Part shown: in pieces, positions 18,177 through 26,017 of the stretch | Layout of the letters: every line of letters starts with the position of its first letter | Position numbering within the stretch: the stretch's first letter is position 1 | Assembly (NCBI RefSeq): GCF_000716785.1 | Contig: NZ_JNYY01000010.1 | Coordinates: 189,606 to 253,605, forward strand | Origin: Amycolatopsis vancoresmycina | GTDB taxonomy: Bacteria; Actinomycetota; Actinomycetes; Mycobacteriales; Pseudonocardiaceae | Reading direction: 5' to 3' | Length of the DNA stretch: 64,000 nucleotides | The notes under the pieces: generated by a model | The model's database searches: none | Told to the model about the DNA's origin: nothing | Seen by the model: only the letters and a program-made list of their open reading frames with translations | Translations under genes and position numbers: made by a program

Positions 18177-19070
18177 CTAGTGTTCGCCCAGCAGCACGGC
18201 GATGCCGTCGAGCTGGCGGCGCAGCCCGAACTCGAACGCCTCGTCCAGGTCGACGTCCTCGAGCCCGGTCATCACCTCGGCCAGCACCGGGTACCGGCCC
18301 GACCCGAGCAGCCGCGCCAGCAGCGCCATGTCCGCCGCCAGGCGCTGGTCGCCGGTGATGCCCGTGTCCTGCTCGGCCTGGACCTCGAACGCGTTGCTCA
18401 CCGCCAGCCCGCCGACCCAGCCGTTGAGCGTCATGACCACCTGCAGCTTGACCCGCCGCTTCAGGCCGGTGCCGGCCAGCGCGCGCAGCGACCAGTCCAC
18501 CAGCCGCAGGCCGGCCGCCAGCACCGGCGGCCGGACCAGCGAGTTGAGCAGGATCGGCGCGAGCCACGGGTGGCGCCGGTAGGCCCGCCACTGCGCGCGG
18601 GCTGCGAGTTCGAGGCGGGGCCGCCACGGCGCCGGGCCGGGTTCTGGCAGCTCCGCCTCCCCGAGCGCGACGTCGGCCATCAGCCGGAGCAGTTCCTCCT
18701 TGTCCGGCACGTGCCGGTACAGCGCCATCGGGCCGACCCCCAGCTCGGCCGCGAGCCGCCGCATCGACAGCGCGGCGAGGCCGTCGGCGTCGGCCAGCGC
18801 GATGGCCGCGCGCACCAGGCTGTCCCGGCCCAGTGGCGGCTTCGACGGCGTCCGGTCGGCGACGACCGTGCCGCTGCCCGGCACCGCACGCACCCAGCCC
18901 TGCTCGCCCAGCGCGGACAGCGCTTTCGCCGCGGTCGCCATCGCGACACCCCACTCGCGGACCAGCGCCCGGGTCGACGGGACGCGGTCACCGGGCCGAA
19001 GCTCGCCCGCGGTGATCCGGCGGCGCAGGTCCGCCGCGATCCGCAGGTAGGGCGCCTCCGCCACGAACAC
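18177..19070 (-). CDS. GntR-TetR hybrid transcriptional regulator
   Basis: A 297-residue protein with two DNA-binding modules: a GntR winged helix at residues 5-70 (RRRITAGELRPGDRVPSTRAL; ALGEQGWVRAVPGSGTVV) and then a complete TetR helix-turn-helix at about 80-135 (GLAALSMRRLAAELGVGPMALYRHV) with a TetR C-terminal ligand domain (TetR_C type seen in tetracycline repressors). Such double-headed regulators occur in actinobacteria and often sit beside drug-resistance genes. It is divergent from a DUF2306 membrane protein gene and upstream of a GNAT gene. The GTG at 19070 is chosen; a second GTG two codons later is possible. Confidence 0.88.
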   Translation of the reverse strand: MFVAEAPYLRIAADLRRRITAGELRPGDRVPSTRALVREWGVAMATAAKALSALGEQGWVRAVPGSGTVVADRTPSKPPLGRDSLVRAAIALADADGLAALSMRRLAAELGVGPMALYRHVPDKEELLRLMADVALGEAELPEPGPAPWRPRLELAARAQWRAYRRHPWLAPILLNSLVRPPVLAAGLRLVDWSLRALAGTGLKRRVKLQVVMTLNGWVGGLAVSNAFEVQAEQDTGITGDQRLAADMALLARLLGSGRYPVLAEVMTGLEDVDLDEAFEFGLRRQLDGIAVLLGEH

Positions 19071-19081
19071 CCCGATCCGTA

Positions 19082-19110
19082 CTAGAACACTTCACGACCT
19101 TGCCTAGAAC
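19082..19110. promoter_or_regulatory. Direct repeat CTAGAAC before the hybrid regulator
   Basis: CTAGAAC occurs at 19082-19088 and 19104-19110, 22 bases apart, about two helical turns. Both lie 12-40 bp upstream of the regulator start. They may be recognised by the GntR module. Confidence 0.35.
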
Positions 19111-19169
19111 GGTTTCAGGGTACTCCCCCATTGCTGCTCGCAATGATTGCCGCCCAGCCGAAGTCCTCA

Positions 19170-19191
19170 ATACGGTTCAAATACACCGTAT
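19170..19191. promoter_or_regulatory. TetR-type palindrome before the DUF2306 gene
   Basis: ATACGGT (19170-19176), eight bases, ACCGTAT (19185-19191) is a perfect 7-8-7 inverted repeat, AT-richer than its surroundings. It ends 15 bases before the ATG of the membrane protein gene, where a bound repressor would block it. Confidence 0.5.
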
Positions 19192-19206
19192 GAACAAGGG
19201 GGCACC

Positions 19207-19908
19207 ATGACGACGACCGAACAGCCCGCAGTCCGGCGCGCGACACCGTGGTGGCGGCGCCCGTGGGTCTTCCCGCTGGGCCTGCTCGTCACGGCGTTCC
19301 TGGTGTTCTCGCTCCCGCCGTACCTCGGGCTCGATCCCGCGCGGTCACGGATCCCGGCGCCGACCGGCTGGTACTACCCGGTGCTGCTCACCCACATCGG
19401 GTTCGCGACCGTCGCCATGGTGACCTGCGCGCTGCAGGTCTGGCCGTGGCTGCGGCAGAAGCACCCGGCGGTGCACCGCCGCACCGGGCGCGTGTACGTC
19501 TTCGCCGGGGCGATCCCGGCGTCGATCGCCGGGTTCACCATCGCGCTCGCGGCGCCGTTCGGGCCGGTCGGAGCGGTGTCGAACGTCCTGCTGGCGACGC
19601 TCTGGTTCGGCTGCACGGTCCAGGGCTACCGGGCGGCGCGGGCGCGGCGGTTCGGCGACCACCGCCGCTGGATGGTCCGCAGCTTCGCGCTGTGCATGTC
19701 GATCATCAGCAACCGGATCTGGGGCGTGGTCTGCGCGCTCGTGCTGACCCCGCAGCTGGACACGACGTTCGGCGGCAGCGAAGTCGCGCTGGGCCAGGCG
19801 ATCGCCGGCATCACGACGTGGACCGGCTGGGTGCTGCCGCTGCTGGCCGCCGAGTGGTGGCTCGGCCGCCGTCCCCGCCGCCGCGGCAACGCACCGTCAC
19901 CGGCGTAG
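19207..19908 (+). CDS. DUF2306 family integral membrane protein
   Basis: A 233-residue protein with five to six membrane segments. It contains the DUF2306 pattern: a buried HRRTGRVYVFAG loop after the first helices and GDHRRWMVRSFAL before the last. Its function is unknown; the conserved His/Arg residues have led to suggestions of haem or quinone binding, which I cannot test here. The ATG at 19207 follows AAGGGGG. The perfect palindrome just upstream and the divergent hybrid regulator suggest ligand-controlled expression. Confidence 0.82.
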   Translation: MTTTEQPAVRRATPWWRRPWVFPLGLLVTAFLVFSLPPYLGLDPARSRIPAPTGWYYPVLLTHIGFATVAMVTCALQVWPWLRQKHPAVHRRTGRVYVFAGAIPASIAGFTIALAAPFGPVGAVSNVLLATLWFGCTVQGYRAARARRFGDHRRWMVRSFALCMSIISNRIWGVVCALVLTPQLDTTFGGSEVALGQAIAGITTWTGWVLPLLAAEWWLGRRPRRRGNAPSPA

Positions 19909-19921
19909 CCCGATCGGCCGA

Positions 19922-19952
19922 TGGTCCACACCACCGTAAAAGGTCTATACCA
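19922..19952. promoter_or_regulatory. Two DasR-type (dre-like) boxes upstream of the chitinase
   Basis: TGGTCCACACCA (19922-19933) and AGGTCTATACCA (19941-19952) each match the DasR core TGGTCTAGACCA at 10 of 12 positions. Streptomyces chitinase promoters carry paired 12-bp repeats of this kind. The pair lies 49-79 bp upstream of the chitinase start, which suits N-acetylglucosamine-dependent derepression. Confidence 0.6.
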
Positions 19953-20000
19953 ATGGGGACCGCAGTTCCCGCCGCCGCGCTCGTCGTCGTGGAGGTTCCC

Positions 20001-20966
20001 ATGCGTCTCCGTTCCTTCCTGTCCGTCCTGGGCGGGCTCGCCCTGCTGGCCACCGGCCTGGCCACGCCCGCCGGCGCCGCGGCCGGTTCCCCGATCCCGG
20101 TCGGCCCCTACGTCGACATGGGCGCGTGGCCGACGCCCAGCCTGTCGGCGATGTCGGCCGCGAGCGGCGTCAAGGGGTTCACGCTCGCGTTCGTCAACTC
20201 CTACGGCTGCAAGGCCAGCTGGTTCGGCGCCTACGACCCGCGCACGGCGTGGCAGAAGGAGGAGATCGCCAAGATCCGCAACGCGGGCGGCGACGTCAAG
20301 ATCTCCTTCGGCGGCGCGTCCGGCATCGAGCTGGCCCAGGCGTGCAGCACGGCCGCGCAGGTCGCGGCCGAGTACGACGCCGTGGTCAAGGCGTACGGCC
20401 TCAAGTACGCCGACTTCGACATCGAGGGCGCGGCGGTCGCCGATCCGGCGTCGATCGCCCGGCGCTCGCAGGCCCTGAAAACGCTGCAGAACAACAACCC
20501 CGGGCTGAAGATTTCGCTGACGCTGCCGGTGCTGCCCAACGGCCTCACCGCGGACGGGCTCAACGTGGTCACGGCGGCCAAGAACGCCGGGGTGAATCTG
20601 GACCTGGTCAACATCATGGCCATGGACTACTACCAGGGCGCGGGCGACCAGGGCGCCAAGGCGATCTCGGCGGCCAAGGCCACGCAGGCGCAGCTGAAGT
20701 CGCTGTACGGACTGAGCGACGCGGCGGCGTGGAAGAAGGTCGGCGTCACCCCGATGATCGGCGTCAACGACTCGCAGAACGAGATCTTCTACCAGAAGGA
20801 CGCGAAGGCGCTGGTGGCGTTCGCGAAGACGGTCCACCTCGGAATGCTGTCGTTCTGGGAACAGGGCCGCGACGCGAACGCGTGCACCGGGGCGCTCTAC
20901 AAGTGCACCAACGTGCCCCAGTCGAAGTACGAGTTCGCGAAGATCTTCGCCGGCTACACCGGCTGA
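20001..20966 (+). CDS. Secreted GH18 chitinase-like glycosyl hydrolase
   Basis: A 321-residue protein with a Sec signal peptide (cleavage near residues 26-28, TPAGAAAG). It is a single GH18 TIM barrel: SFGGASG is the beta-3 motif, YADFDIEG is the DxxDxDxE-type catalytic motif with general acid Glu142, and MAMDYY is the beta-6 motif. No chitin-binding module is present. Retention of the catalytic Glu indicates an active chitinase or endo-beta-N-acetylglucosaminidase acting outside the cell. The ATG at 20001 follows GGAGG. Paired DasR-like boxes upstream suggest chitin-induced control. Confidence 0.92.
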   Translation: MRLRSFLSVLGGLALLATGLATPAGAAAGSPIPVGPYVDMGAWPTPSLSAMSAASGVKGFTLAFVNSYGCKASWFGAYDPRTAWQKEEIAKIRNAGGDVKISFGGASGIELAQACSTAAQVAAEYDAVVKAYGLKYADFDIEGAAVADPASIARRSQALKTLQNNNPGLKISLTLPVLPNGLTADGLNVVTAAKNAGVNLDLVNIMAMDYYQGAGDQGAKAISAAKATQAQLKSLYGLSDAAAWKKVGVTPMIGVNDSQNEIFYQKDAKALVAFAKTVHLGMLSFWEQGRDANACTGALYKCTNVPQSKYEFAKIFAGYTG

Positions 20967-20967
20967 G

Positions 20968-21801
20968 TCACCACCGGGCGGCGTCCGCGAGCAGTGCGTC
21001 CCGCACCGCCGCGGGCCCCGCCCGGCACGGCTCGGGCCGGCTGACCACGAACAGCGTGTTGATCGGCGGTTCCGCCGGCTCCAGCAGCGCGACCAGCTCC
21101 CCCGACGCCAACTCGGCCGCACACAGATACCGCGGCAGCACACTGACGCCGCACCCCGCCAGCACGCACGTCAGGACCCCGCGCAGGTCCGGCACCACGA
21201 CCGCCGGGCCCGCCGGTGGGCGGGTGCCCAGGACCGTGCGCCAGTAGCGGCGGATGATCGGCAGGTCCTCCGCGTACGCCACCAGCGGTGCCGTCCGGGG
21301 GTCGCCGGTGAAGCCGCTGGGGCCGACCAGGACGAACTCCTCGTCCGTCAGCGGGGTGGCCGTGAAGCCGCGGCCGCGGGGGCGGATCGTCGAGACCACC
21401 AGGTCGAAGCGGCGCTGGGCCAGGCCGGCCAGGAGGTCGTCGGCCAGGCCGAATGTCACCCGCAGCTCGAGCCCGCGCGCGACCAGGCCGGCCAGTGCGG
21501 GCAGCACCCGGACCGTCGTCAGCTCGGCGGGCCCGGCCAGGTGCACCGGGGAGGCCTCGCCGACGACCACGGAAGCCAGCGCGTCGATGTGCGGGGCCAC
21601 CCGGGCCGCCAGCTCGTCGGCGGCCGACGTCGGCGTCACGCCACGGGCGCGGCGGACGAACAGCTGCTGCCCCAGCTGCTCCTCCAGGGCCCTGACCTGC
21701 GCGGTCACCGTCGGCTGGGACAGGCCCAGCGACGGCGCCGCGCCGGTCAGCGAACCCGCGCGGTGGACCGCCAGGAACGTGCGCAGCAGGTCGAGGTCCA
21801 G
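20968..21801 (-). CDS. LysR family transcriptional regulator, probable CTG start
   Basis: From the proposed start the protein is 277 residues, with a full LysR helix-turn-helix (LRTFLAVHRAGSLTGAAPSL; GLSQPTVTAQVRALEEQLG) and a ligand-binding domain. No ATG, GTG or TTG in this frame precedes the helix-turn-helix. The only well-placed codon is CTG at 21801-21799, preceded by GAGG at six bases and lying one base after the DUF427 stop. The alternative GTG at 21708 would cut off half of the DNA-binding domain. Its targets are unknown; it is cotranscribed with DUF427 rather than divergent from a target, which is unusual for LysR. Confidence 0.85.
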   Translation of the reverse strand: MDLDLLRTFLAVHRAGSLTGAAPSLGLSQPTVTAQVRALEEQLGQQLFVRRARGVTPTSAADELAARVAPHIDALASVVVGEASPVHLAGPAELTTVRVLPALAGLVARGLELRVTFGLADDLLAGLAQRRFDLVVSTIRPRGRGFTATPLTDEEFVLVGPSGFTGDPRTAPLVAYAEDLPIIRRYWRTVLGTRPPAGPAVVVPDLRGVLTCVLAGCGVSVLPRYLCAAELASGELVALLEPAEPPINTLFVVSRPEPCRAGPAAVRDALLADAARW

Positions 21802-21802
21802 C

Positions 21803-22180
21803 TCAGTCCTCGACCAGCTCGATCGAGTCGACCACGTTCGGGTAGAACGCGACGTGGTCCTTGATCGGCGCGACCGCGTCGTACGGGTTCTCGTACGTCC
21901 AGACCGCGTTCTCGCCCTTCACCTCGCCCGCGTTCAGCGAGTAGTAGCTCGCCTCGCCCTTGTACGGGCAGTACGTCTCGTGGGCGGTCCGCTCGAGCAC
22001 GGCCGCGTCGACGTCGGCCAGCGGGATGTACTGGACCGCCGGGTAGGTGGATTCCTGCAGGGTGAGCGCGTTGCGGCTGTCGGCGACGACACGCCCGCCC
22101 GCCTTGACCACGACGCGCGCCTTGGTCGGCTCGACGGTGATCGGGTGGTCCGGGCCCGGCTGCAGAACCTTCTTCGCCAT
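21803..22180 (-). CDS. DUF427 domain protein
   Basis: A 125-residue protein of the DUF427 (Nudix-associated CYPYKG) family, with VVADSRNALTLQE, PLADV and the diagnostic TYCPYKGEASYYSL. The fold is a small beta-sandwich; no reaction is established. The ATG at 22180 follows AGGGAG. The stop is one base from the proposed LysR start, so the two genes are translationally coupled. Confidence 0.85.
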   Translation of the reverse strand: MAKKVLQPGPDHPITVEPTKARVVVKAGGRVVADSRNALTLQESTYPAVQYIPLADVDAAVLERTAHETYCPYKGEASYYSLNAGEVKGENAVWTYENPYDAVAPIKDHVAFYPNVVDSIELVED

Positions 22181-22243
22181 GTCAGCTCCCTAAGAGTCCT
22201 CGGTATGAGGAGCAGCACGCCGGGCCCGGCCGTTATTCCGCGA

Positions 22244-23008
22244 TCAGGGCAGGTAGTACATCGGGTTCGGCAGCTTGACCGGACGCAGCGCGTAACCGCC
22301 TTCGAGGTCGCTGAACTGGTCGCCGAGGTTGAGCACGATCTTCGCGCCGGTCGCTTCGATGTGCGCCCGCGTGCCCGACTTGTACTGGACGGTGGTGCAG
22401 GTCAGACCGCACGGCAGGTAGTCGGGGGCCGCCGTCTTCGGCTTGAAGAACGCGCCGGCCGGGGCCGGGAAGCCTTCGTTCGCGAGGTTCTTGAGCGACT
22501 GCGGCCCCTGGAACTCGTTGCGGCCGGTCAGGAAGTAGACCTTGACGCCGTGCTGCGCCGCCCAGTTGGCCAGCTCCAGCACCGGCTTGTTGGCGACGAA
22601 GGTGCCGTTGTCGATGGCCTGCTGCTGCTTGACCGGGTCGAAGCCGAAGTCGTTGTCGGCCTCCCAGCCGTAGGTGACCTCGGAGGTGTCGTCGACGTCC
22701 AGCACGATCGCCGGGTTCTTCACCCGGCCCAGCGACTGCTGCAGGGAGCGCTTCGCGTCCGAGACGATCCGGCTGGTGTCCTTCACGAACCGGCTCGTGT
22801 CGGAGTAGTGGTGCTTGCCCGCGGCGTCGACGTAGTCGCCGTAGTACGCCTTGACGTCGAGCTTGACCTGGCCGATGTTGGCCGGCTCCTTCGCGCGGGC
22901 GGCCGTCGATTCGTCCGAGCCGGCCAGCGCGGTGGCGCCCGAGGCGACAGTGGCGCCGATGGCCGCGGCGGCGGCGAGCTTGACGAGACTTGACCATTTT
23001 CCGGACAC
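22244..23008 (-). CDS. Secreted HAD-superfamily (class B-like) acid phosphatase
   Basis: A 254-residue protein with a signal peptide (hydrophobic stretch about residues 8-30) and a HAD acid phosphatase domain. Motif I is LDVDDT, with nucleophile Asp104 and general acid Asp106. Motif II is FLTGR, and motif IV lies in NLGDQFSDLEGG. It should hydrolyse phosphate monoesters outside the membrane. The C-terminus YALRPVKLPNPMYYLP resembles plant vegetative-storage-protein/acid phosphatase relatives. It lies 37 bp downstream of the THUMP-like methyltransferase gene on the same strand. Confidence 0.9.
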   Translation of the reverse strand: MSGKWSSLVKLAAAAAIGATVASGATALAGSDESTAARAKEPANIGQVKLDVKAYYGDYVDAAGKHHYSDTSRFVKDTSRIVSDAKRSLQQSLGRVKNPAIVLDVDDTSEVTYGWEADNDFGFDPVKQQQAIDNGTFVANKPVLELANWAAQHGVKVYFLTGRNEFQGPQSLKNLANEGFPAPAGAFFKPKTAAPDYLPCGLTCTTVQYKSGTRAHIEATGAKIVLNLGDQFSDLEGGYALRPVKLPNPMYYLP

Positions 23009-23045
23009 GGCGAACCCTCCCGTAGAACTTGACGACCGGGGGAAC

Positions 23046-24212
23046 CTACGTCACTCGCTCCGCCCGGCAGAGAAAAGCCACCGGCGCGCGGCCGATCCGC
23101 GTCAAAACCACCGAAGCTTCCGTTTCGCCGCGCGGCTTCAGTCGGCGGCGCAACGCGTCCGGGTCGACGTCCAGGCCGCGCACCAGGATCTCCAGGCGGC
23201 CGACGTCGTGTCGCTTGAGGACGGCCTTCAGCGCTTTCTCGCTGTACGGCCCCTGCTCCAGGACGCGGAAGGCCCGCACCCCCGGCGGCGGGGTGTCTCC
23301 GGTCAGGTACGCGATGCGCTCGTCCAGCTGCCACAACCCGTGCCGGGCCGCGTAGTGGCGGACCAGTCCGGCCCGCACGACCGCGCCGTCCGGGTCGACG
23401 ATCCACTCCCCCGGCTCGCGCGCGGGCAGTTCGTCCGGTTCGGCGTCGGTGACCGTCCACTGTGTCCCGTCCGAACGCAGCACGGTCGCCCGTCGCGTGA
23501 CGCCGGTGCCCAGGCCGCGCCAGAGGCAGGACTCGCGGACCTGGCCGTCCAGGGACACCAGCTCGACCTCCTCCGCCCACGGCGTGAGTGCGAAGTCGAG
23601 GCCGGGCGCGCATTTCACGGACAGCGCCCGCCCCGGGTATGCCTCGACCAGTCCATCCAGGGGTGGCGCGAAGTCCGAGGGTTTCCACGCCCGCCGCCCG
23701 GAAGAGTCACGCCGGGCCGGATCGGCGACGACCACCCCTGACCGGCTCACCGGGCGCAGCGCGTCGGCGCGAGCGAGTCCGAAAGAGACACCCGCGGTGG
23801 TTCCGTTGTGGCGCGCCATCTCCAGCCGCACCGGGTCCAGATCGGACCCCAGCGCTCGCCGGGCCACCCGCGCGATTTCGACGAGGTCCGCGCCCGCCGA
23901 GCACGTGACGTCGTGCACGTCGAGCCCGGCCAGCCGCGTCGCACGGTGCCGCGCCACGATCGACGCGCTCGCCTGCTGGAGCGCGTCGGAAGTGAACAGC
24001 CAGTCCACACCGGACAGCTTGCCGACGGCTTTCCGGCGCAGCAGCACGGTTTCCAGCACCGCGGCCGCGTGCTCCTCACCAGCCACGCGGCGGACGGCAG
24101 CGACCGACGCGATCCGGTCGGTCAGCGGCAACGCCGAAACCTCGGCGAGCGCCGCCACACCCGCGCCGGAACGCAGGTAGGCGACGTCGCCGAGGCTGAA
24201 CGAGTACCCCAA
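23046..24212 (-). CDS. Class I SAM-dependent methyltransferase with THUMP-like domain
   Basis: A 388-residue protein. The central Rossmann part shows the SAM-binding block VHDVTCSAGADLVEIARVARRALGSDLDPVRLEMA, followed by VVVADPARRD in the place of the N/DPPY motif, which suggests an RNA- or protein-directed enzyme. The C-terminal portion (LEILVRGLDVDPDALRRRLKPRG) is the THUMP-like domain found in this actinobacterial family. The exact target is unknown. It starts one base before the stop of the upstream methyltransferase and is surely co-transcribed with it. Confidence 0.85.
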   Translation of the reverse strand: MGYSFSLGDVAYLRSGAGVAALAEVSALPLTDRIASVAAVRRVAGEEHAAAVLETVLLRRKAVGKLSGVDWLFTSDALQQASASIVARHRATRLAGLDVHDVTCSAGADLVEIARVARRALGSDLDPVRLEMARHNGTTAGVSFGLARADALRPVSRSGVVVADPARRDSSGRRAWKPSDFAPPLDGLVEAYPGRALSVKCAPGLDFALTPWAEEVELVSLDGQVRESCLWRGLGTGVTRRATVLRSDGTQWTVTDAEPDELPAREPGEWIVDPDGAVVRAGLVRHYAARHGLWQLDERIAYLTGDTPPPGVRAFRVLEQGPYSEKALKAVLKRHDVGRLEILVRGLDVDPDALRRRLKPRGETEASVVLTRIGRAPVAFLCRAERVT

Positions 24213-24213
24213 C

Positions 24214-25179
24214 TCAGGACGGCCGCTTGGTCCCGGTGATCATCACGTTGTAGAACAGCTCGCGCGGCAGGATCTTCGACAGCACCTTCTTGTCCACAGC
24301 GGACAGCCGCAGCCACAGGTGGTAGGCGAACAGCCGCCAGCGCACGGTCAGCTTCTCCTGCGGCACGGCGGCCTCGAACGTCCGGATCGGCCAGCCGGCC
24401 AGGGCCGCGGCGAACTCCTCGGTGACCGCGTGGACGTCCTGGGCACCGGCCCCGCGGGCCCACGACTCCAGCTCCGACGGGTCGAAGGTGTGGATGTCGA
24501 CCACCGCTTCGAGAGCGGCCGCGCGGGACGACTCGTCCAATTCGGACTGCGGGCGCCGCCAGCCGCTCAGCACCGGCAGCTTCGTCACGCGCGTGGTCAG
24601 GAACCAGGTGAACTGGCCGAGCTTGCGGGCGTAGAAGTCGCCGATCTTGGTCGGCTCCCCGGCGAAGACGAACCGGCCGCCCGGCTTGAGCACGCGCAGC
24701 ACCTCGCGGAACGCCGCCTGGACGTCCGGGATGTGGTGCAGCACCGCGTGCCCGACCACCAGGTCGAACGTGTTGTCCTCGTACGGGATGCGCTCGGCGT
24801 CGGCGACCCGGCCGTCGACGTCGAGGCCGAGCTTCTCGGCGTTGCGCAGCGCGACCTGGACCATGCCGGGCGAGAGGTCGGTGACCGAGCCCTTCTTGGC
24901 GACGCCGCCCTGCATCAGGTTCAGCAGGAAGAAGCCGGTGCCGCTGCCCAGCTCCATCGCGTGCTGGTAGGGCTGGCCGTCCTCGCCCGCGACGGCGTTG
25001 AACACGTCGGTGGCGTAGGAGATGCAGCGCTCGTCGTACGAGATCGACCACTTCTCGTCGTAGGTGCCGGCTTCCCAGTCGTGGTAGAGCACGTTCGCCA
25101 GCTTGGGGTCGGCGTACGCGGCCTGGACCTCTTCGGCGGTGGCGTGCGGGTTCGGGGCCGGGTCGTTCACGTCGGTCAA
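24214..25179 (-). CDS. Class I SAM-dependent methyltransferase (UbiE/Methyltransf_11 type)
   Basis: A 321-residue protein with SAM motif I MELGSGTGFFLL (residues about 72-83), the acidic loop DLSPGMV and the post-I block LHHIPDVQAAFREVLRVLKPGGRF. It resembles quinone or small-molecule C/O-methyltransferases with a long C-terminal cap. The TTG at 25179 gives a full N-terminus and follows GAAGGG; a later GTG is possible. It lies four bases after the enoyl-CoA hydratase stop, so the two are coupled. The substrate cannot be assigned. Confidence 0.87.
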   Translation of the reverse strand: MTDVNDPAPNPHATAEEVQAAYADPKLANVLYHDWEAGTYDEKWSISYDERCISYATDVFNAVAGEDGQPYQHAMELGSGTGFFLLNLMQGGVAKKGSVTDLSPGMVQVALRNAEKLGLDVDGRVADAERIPYEDNTFDLVVGHAVLHHIPDVQAAFREVLRVLKPGGRFVFAGEPTKIGDFYARKLGQFTWFLTTRVTKLPVLSGWRRPQSELDESSRAAALEAVVDIHTFDPSELESWARGAGAQDVHAVTEEFAAALAGWPIRTFEAAVPQEKLTVRWRLFAYHLWLRLSAVDKKVLSKILPRELFYNVMITGTKRPS

Positions 25180-25183
25180 GGCG

Positions 25184-25963
25184 TCATTTCCCTTCGAAAG
25201 TGGCCTTGCCGGGCCCGTTTTCGATGAACGACTTCATGCCGTTCTGCTGGTCTTGGGTCGCCCAGAGGGCGGCGAACAGGTGCGACTCGAGCTTGAGCGC
25301 GTTCGGGAGGTCCATGTCGAGACCGCCGTCGATGGCCGCCTTCGCCGCCCGCAGCGCCACGGCGGGGCCGTTCGCGAACTGGGCCGCCCACTTGTGCGCG
25401 GCCGCGTAGACGTCGTCGGGGGCGACGACCTGGTCCACGATCCCCAGCCGCAGCGCCTCTTCGGCCTTGACGAACCGTCCGGTGTAGACGATGTCCTTGG
25501 TCTTGCTCGGCCCGATCAGCCGCGCCAGGCGCTGGGTGCCGCCCGCGCCGGGGATGACGCCGAGCTGGATCTCGGGCTGGCCGACCTTGACGTTGTCGCC
25601 CGCGACCCGCCAGTCCGCGGTCAGCGCCAGCTCCAGGCCGCCGCCGAGGGCGTAGCCGGTGATGGCCGCGACGACCGGCTTCGGGATGTTCGCGATGGCC
25701 GCGAGGGTGCCGGTGAGGTTGGCGCCGAACTTGGCGATCTCCGGGTACGTGCGGGTGGCCATCTCCTTGATGTCCGCGCCGCCCGCGAAGGTCTTCTCGC
25801 CGCCGTAGAGGATCACCGCGCGGACGTCGTCGCGCTCGGTGGCCTCCTTCGCCAGCTCCGCGAGCTCGGCGGTGACCTGGGCGTTCAGGGCGTTGACCGG
25901 CGGCCGGTCGAGCCGGATGGTGCCGACCCCGTCCTTGACCTCGAGGGTTACGAACTCTCCCAC
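25184..25963 (-). CDS. Enoyl-CoA hydratase
   Basis: A crotonase-fold protein of 259 residues, the normal size. The oxyanion-hole regions FAGGADIKEM and GYALGGGLELAL are intact, and both catalytic glutamates are present (GGGLELAL and VGQPEIQLGVIPGAGGTQRL). It hydrates 2-enoyl-CoA in beta-oxidation. Homologues with the ADIKEM/GVIPGAGGTQR wording are the EchA8 type. The GTG start follows AGGAGG. It heads a tight run with two methyltransferase genes. Confidence 0.93.
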   Translation of the reverse strand: MGEFVTLEVKDGVGTIRLDRPPVNALNAQVTAELAELAKEATERDDVRAVILYGGEKTFAGGADIKEMATRTYPEIAKFGANLTGTLAAIANIPKPVVAAITGYALGGGLELALTADWRVAGDNVKVGQPEIQLGVIPGAGGTQRLARLIGPSKTKDIVYTGRFVKAEEALRLGIVDQVVAPDDVYAAAHKWAAQFANGPAVALRAAKAAIDGGLDMDLPNALKLESHLFAALWATQDQQNGMKSFIENGPGKATFEGK

Positions 25964-26017
25964 GCCACTCCTCCTCGTTGAACGGGTGCCAGCAGGCTAC
26001 CGGCCGGTAAGGGCAGC

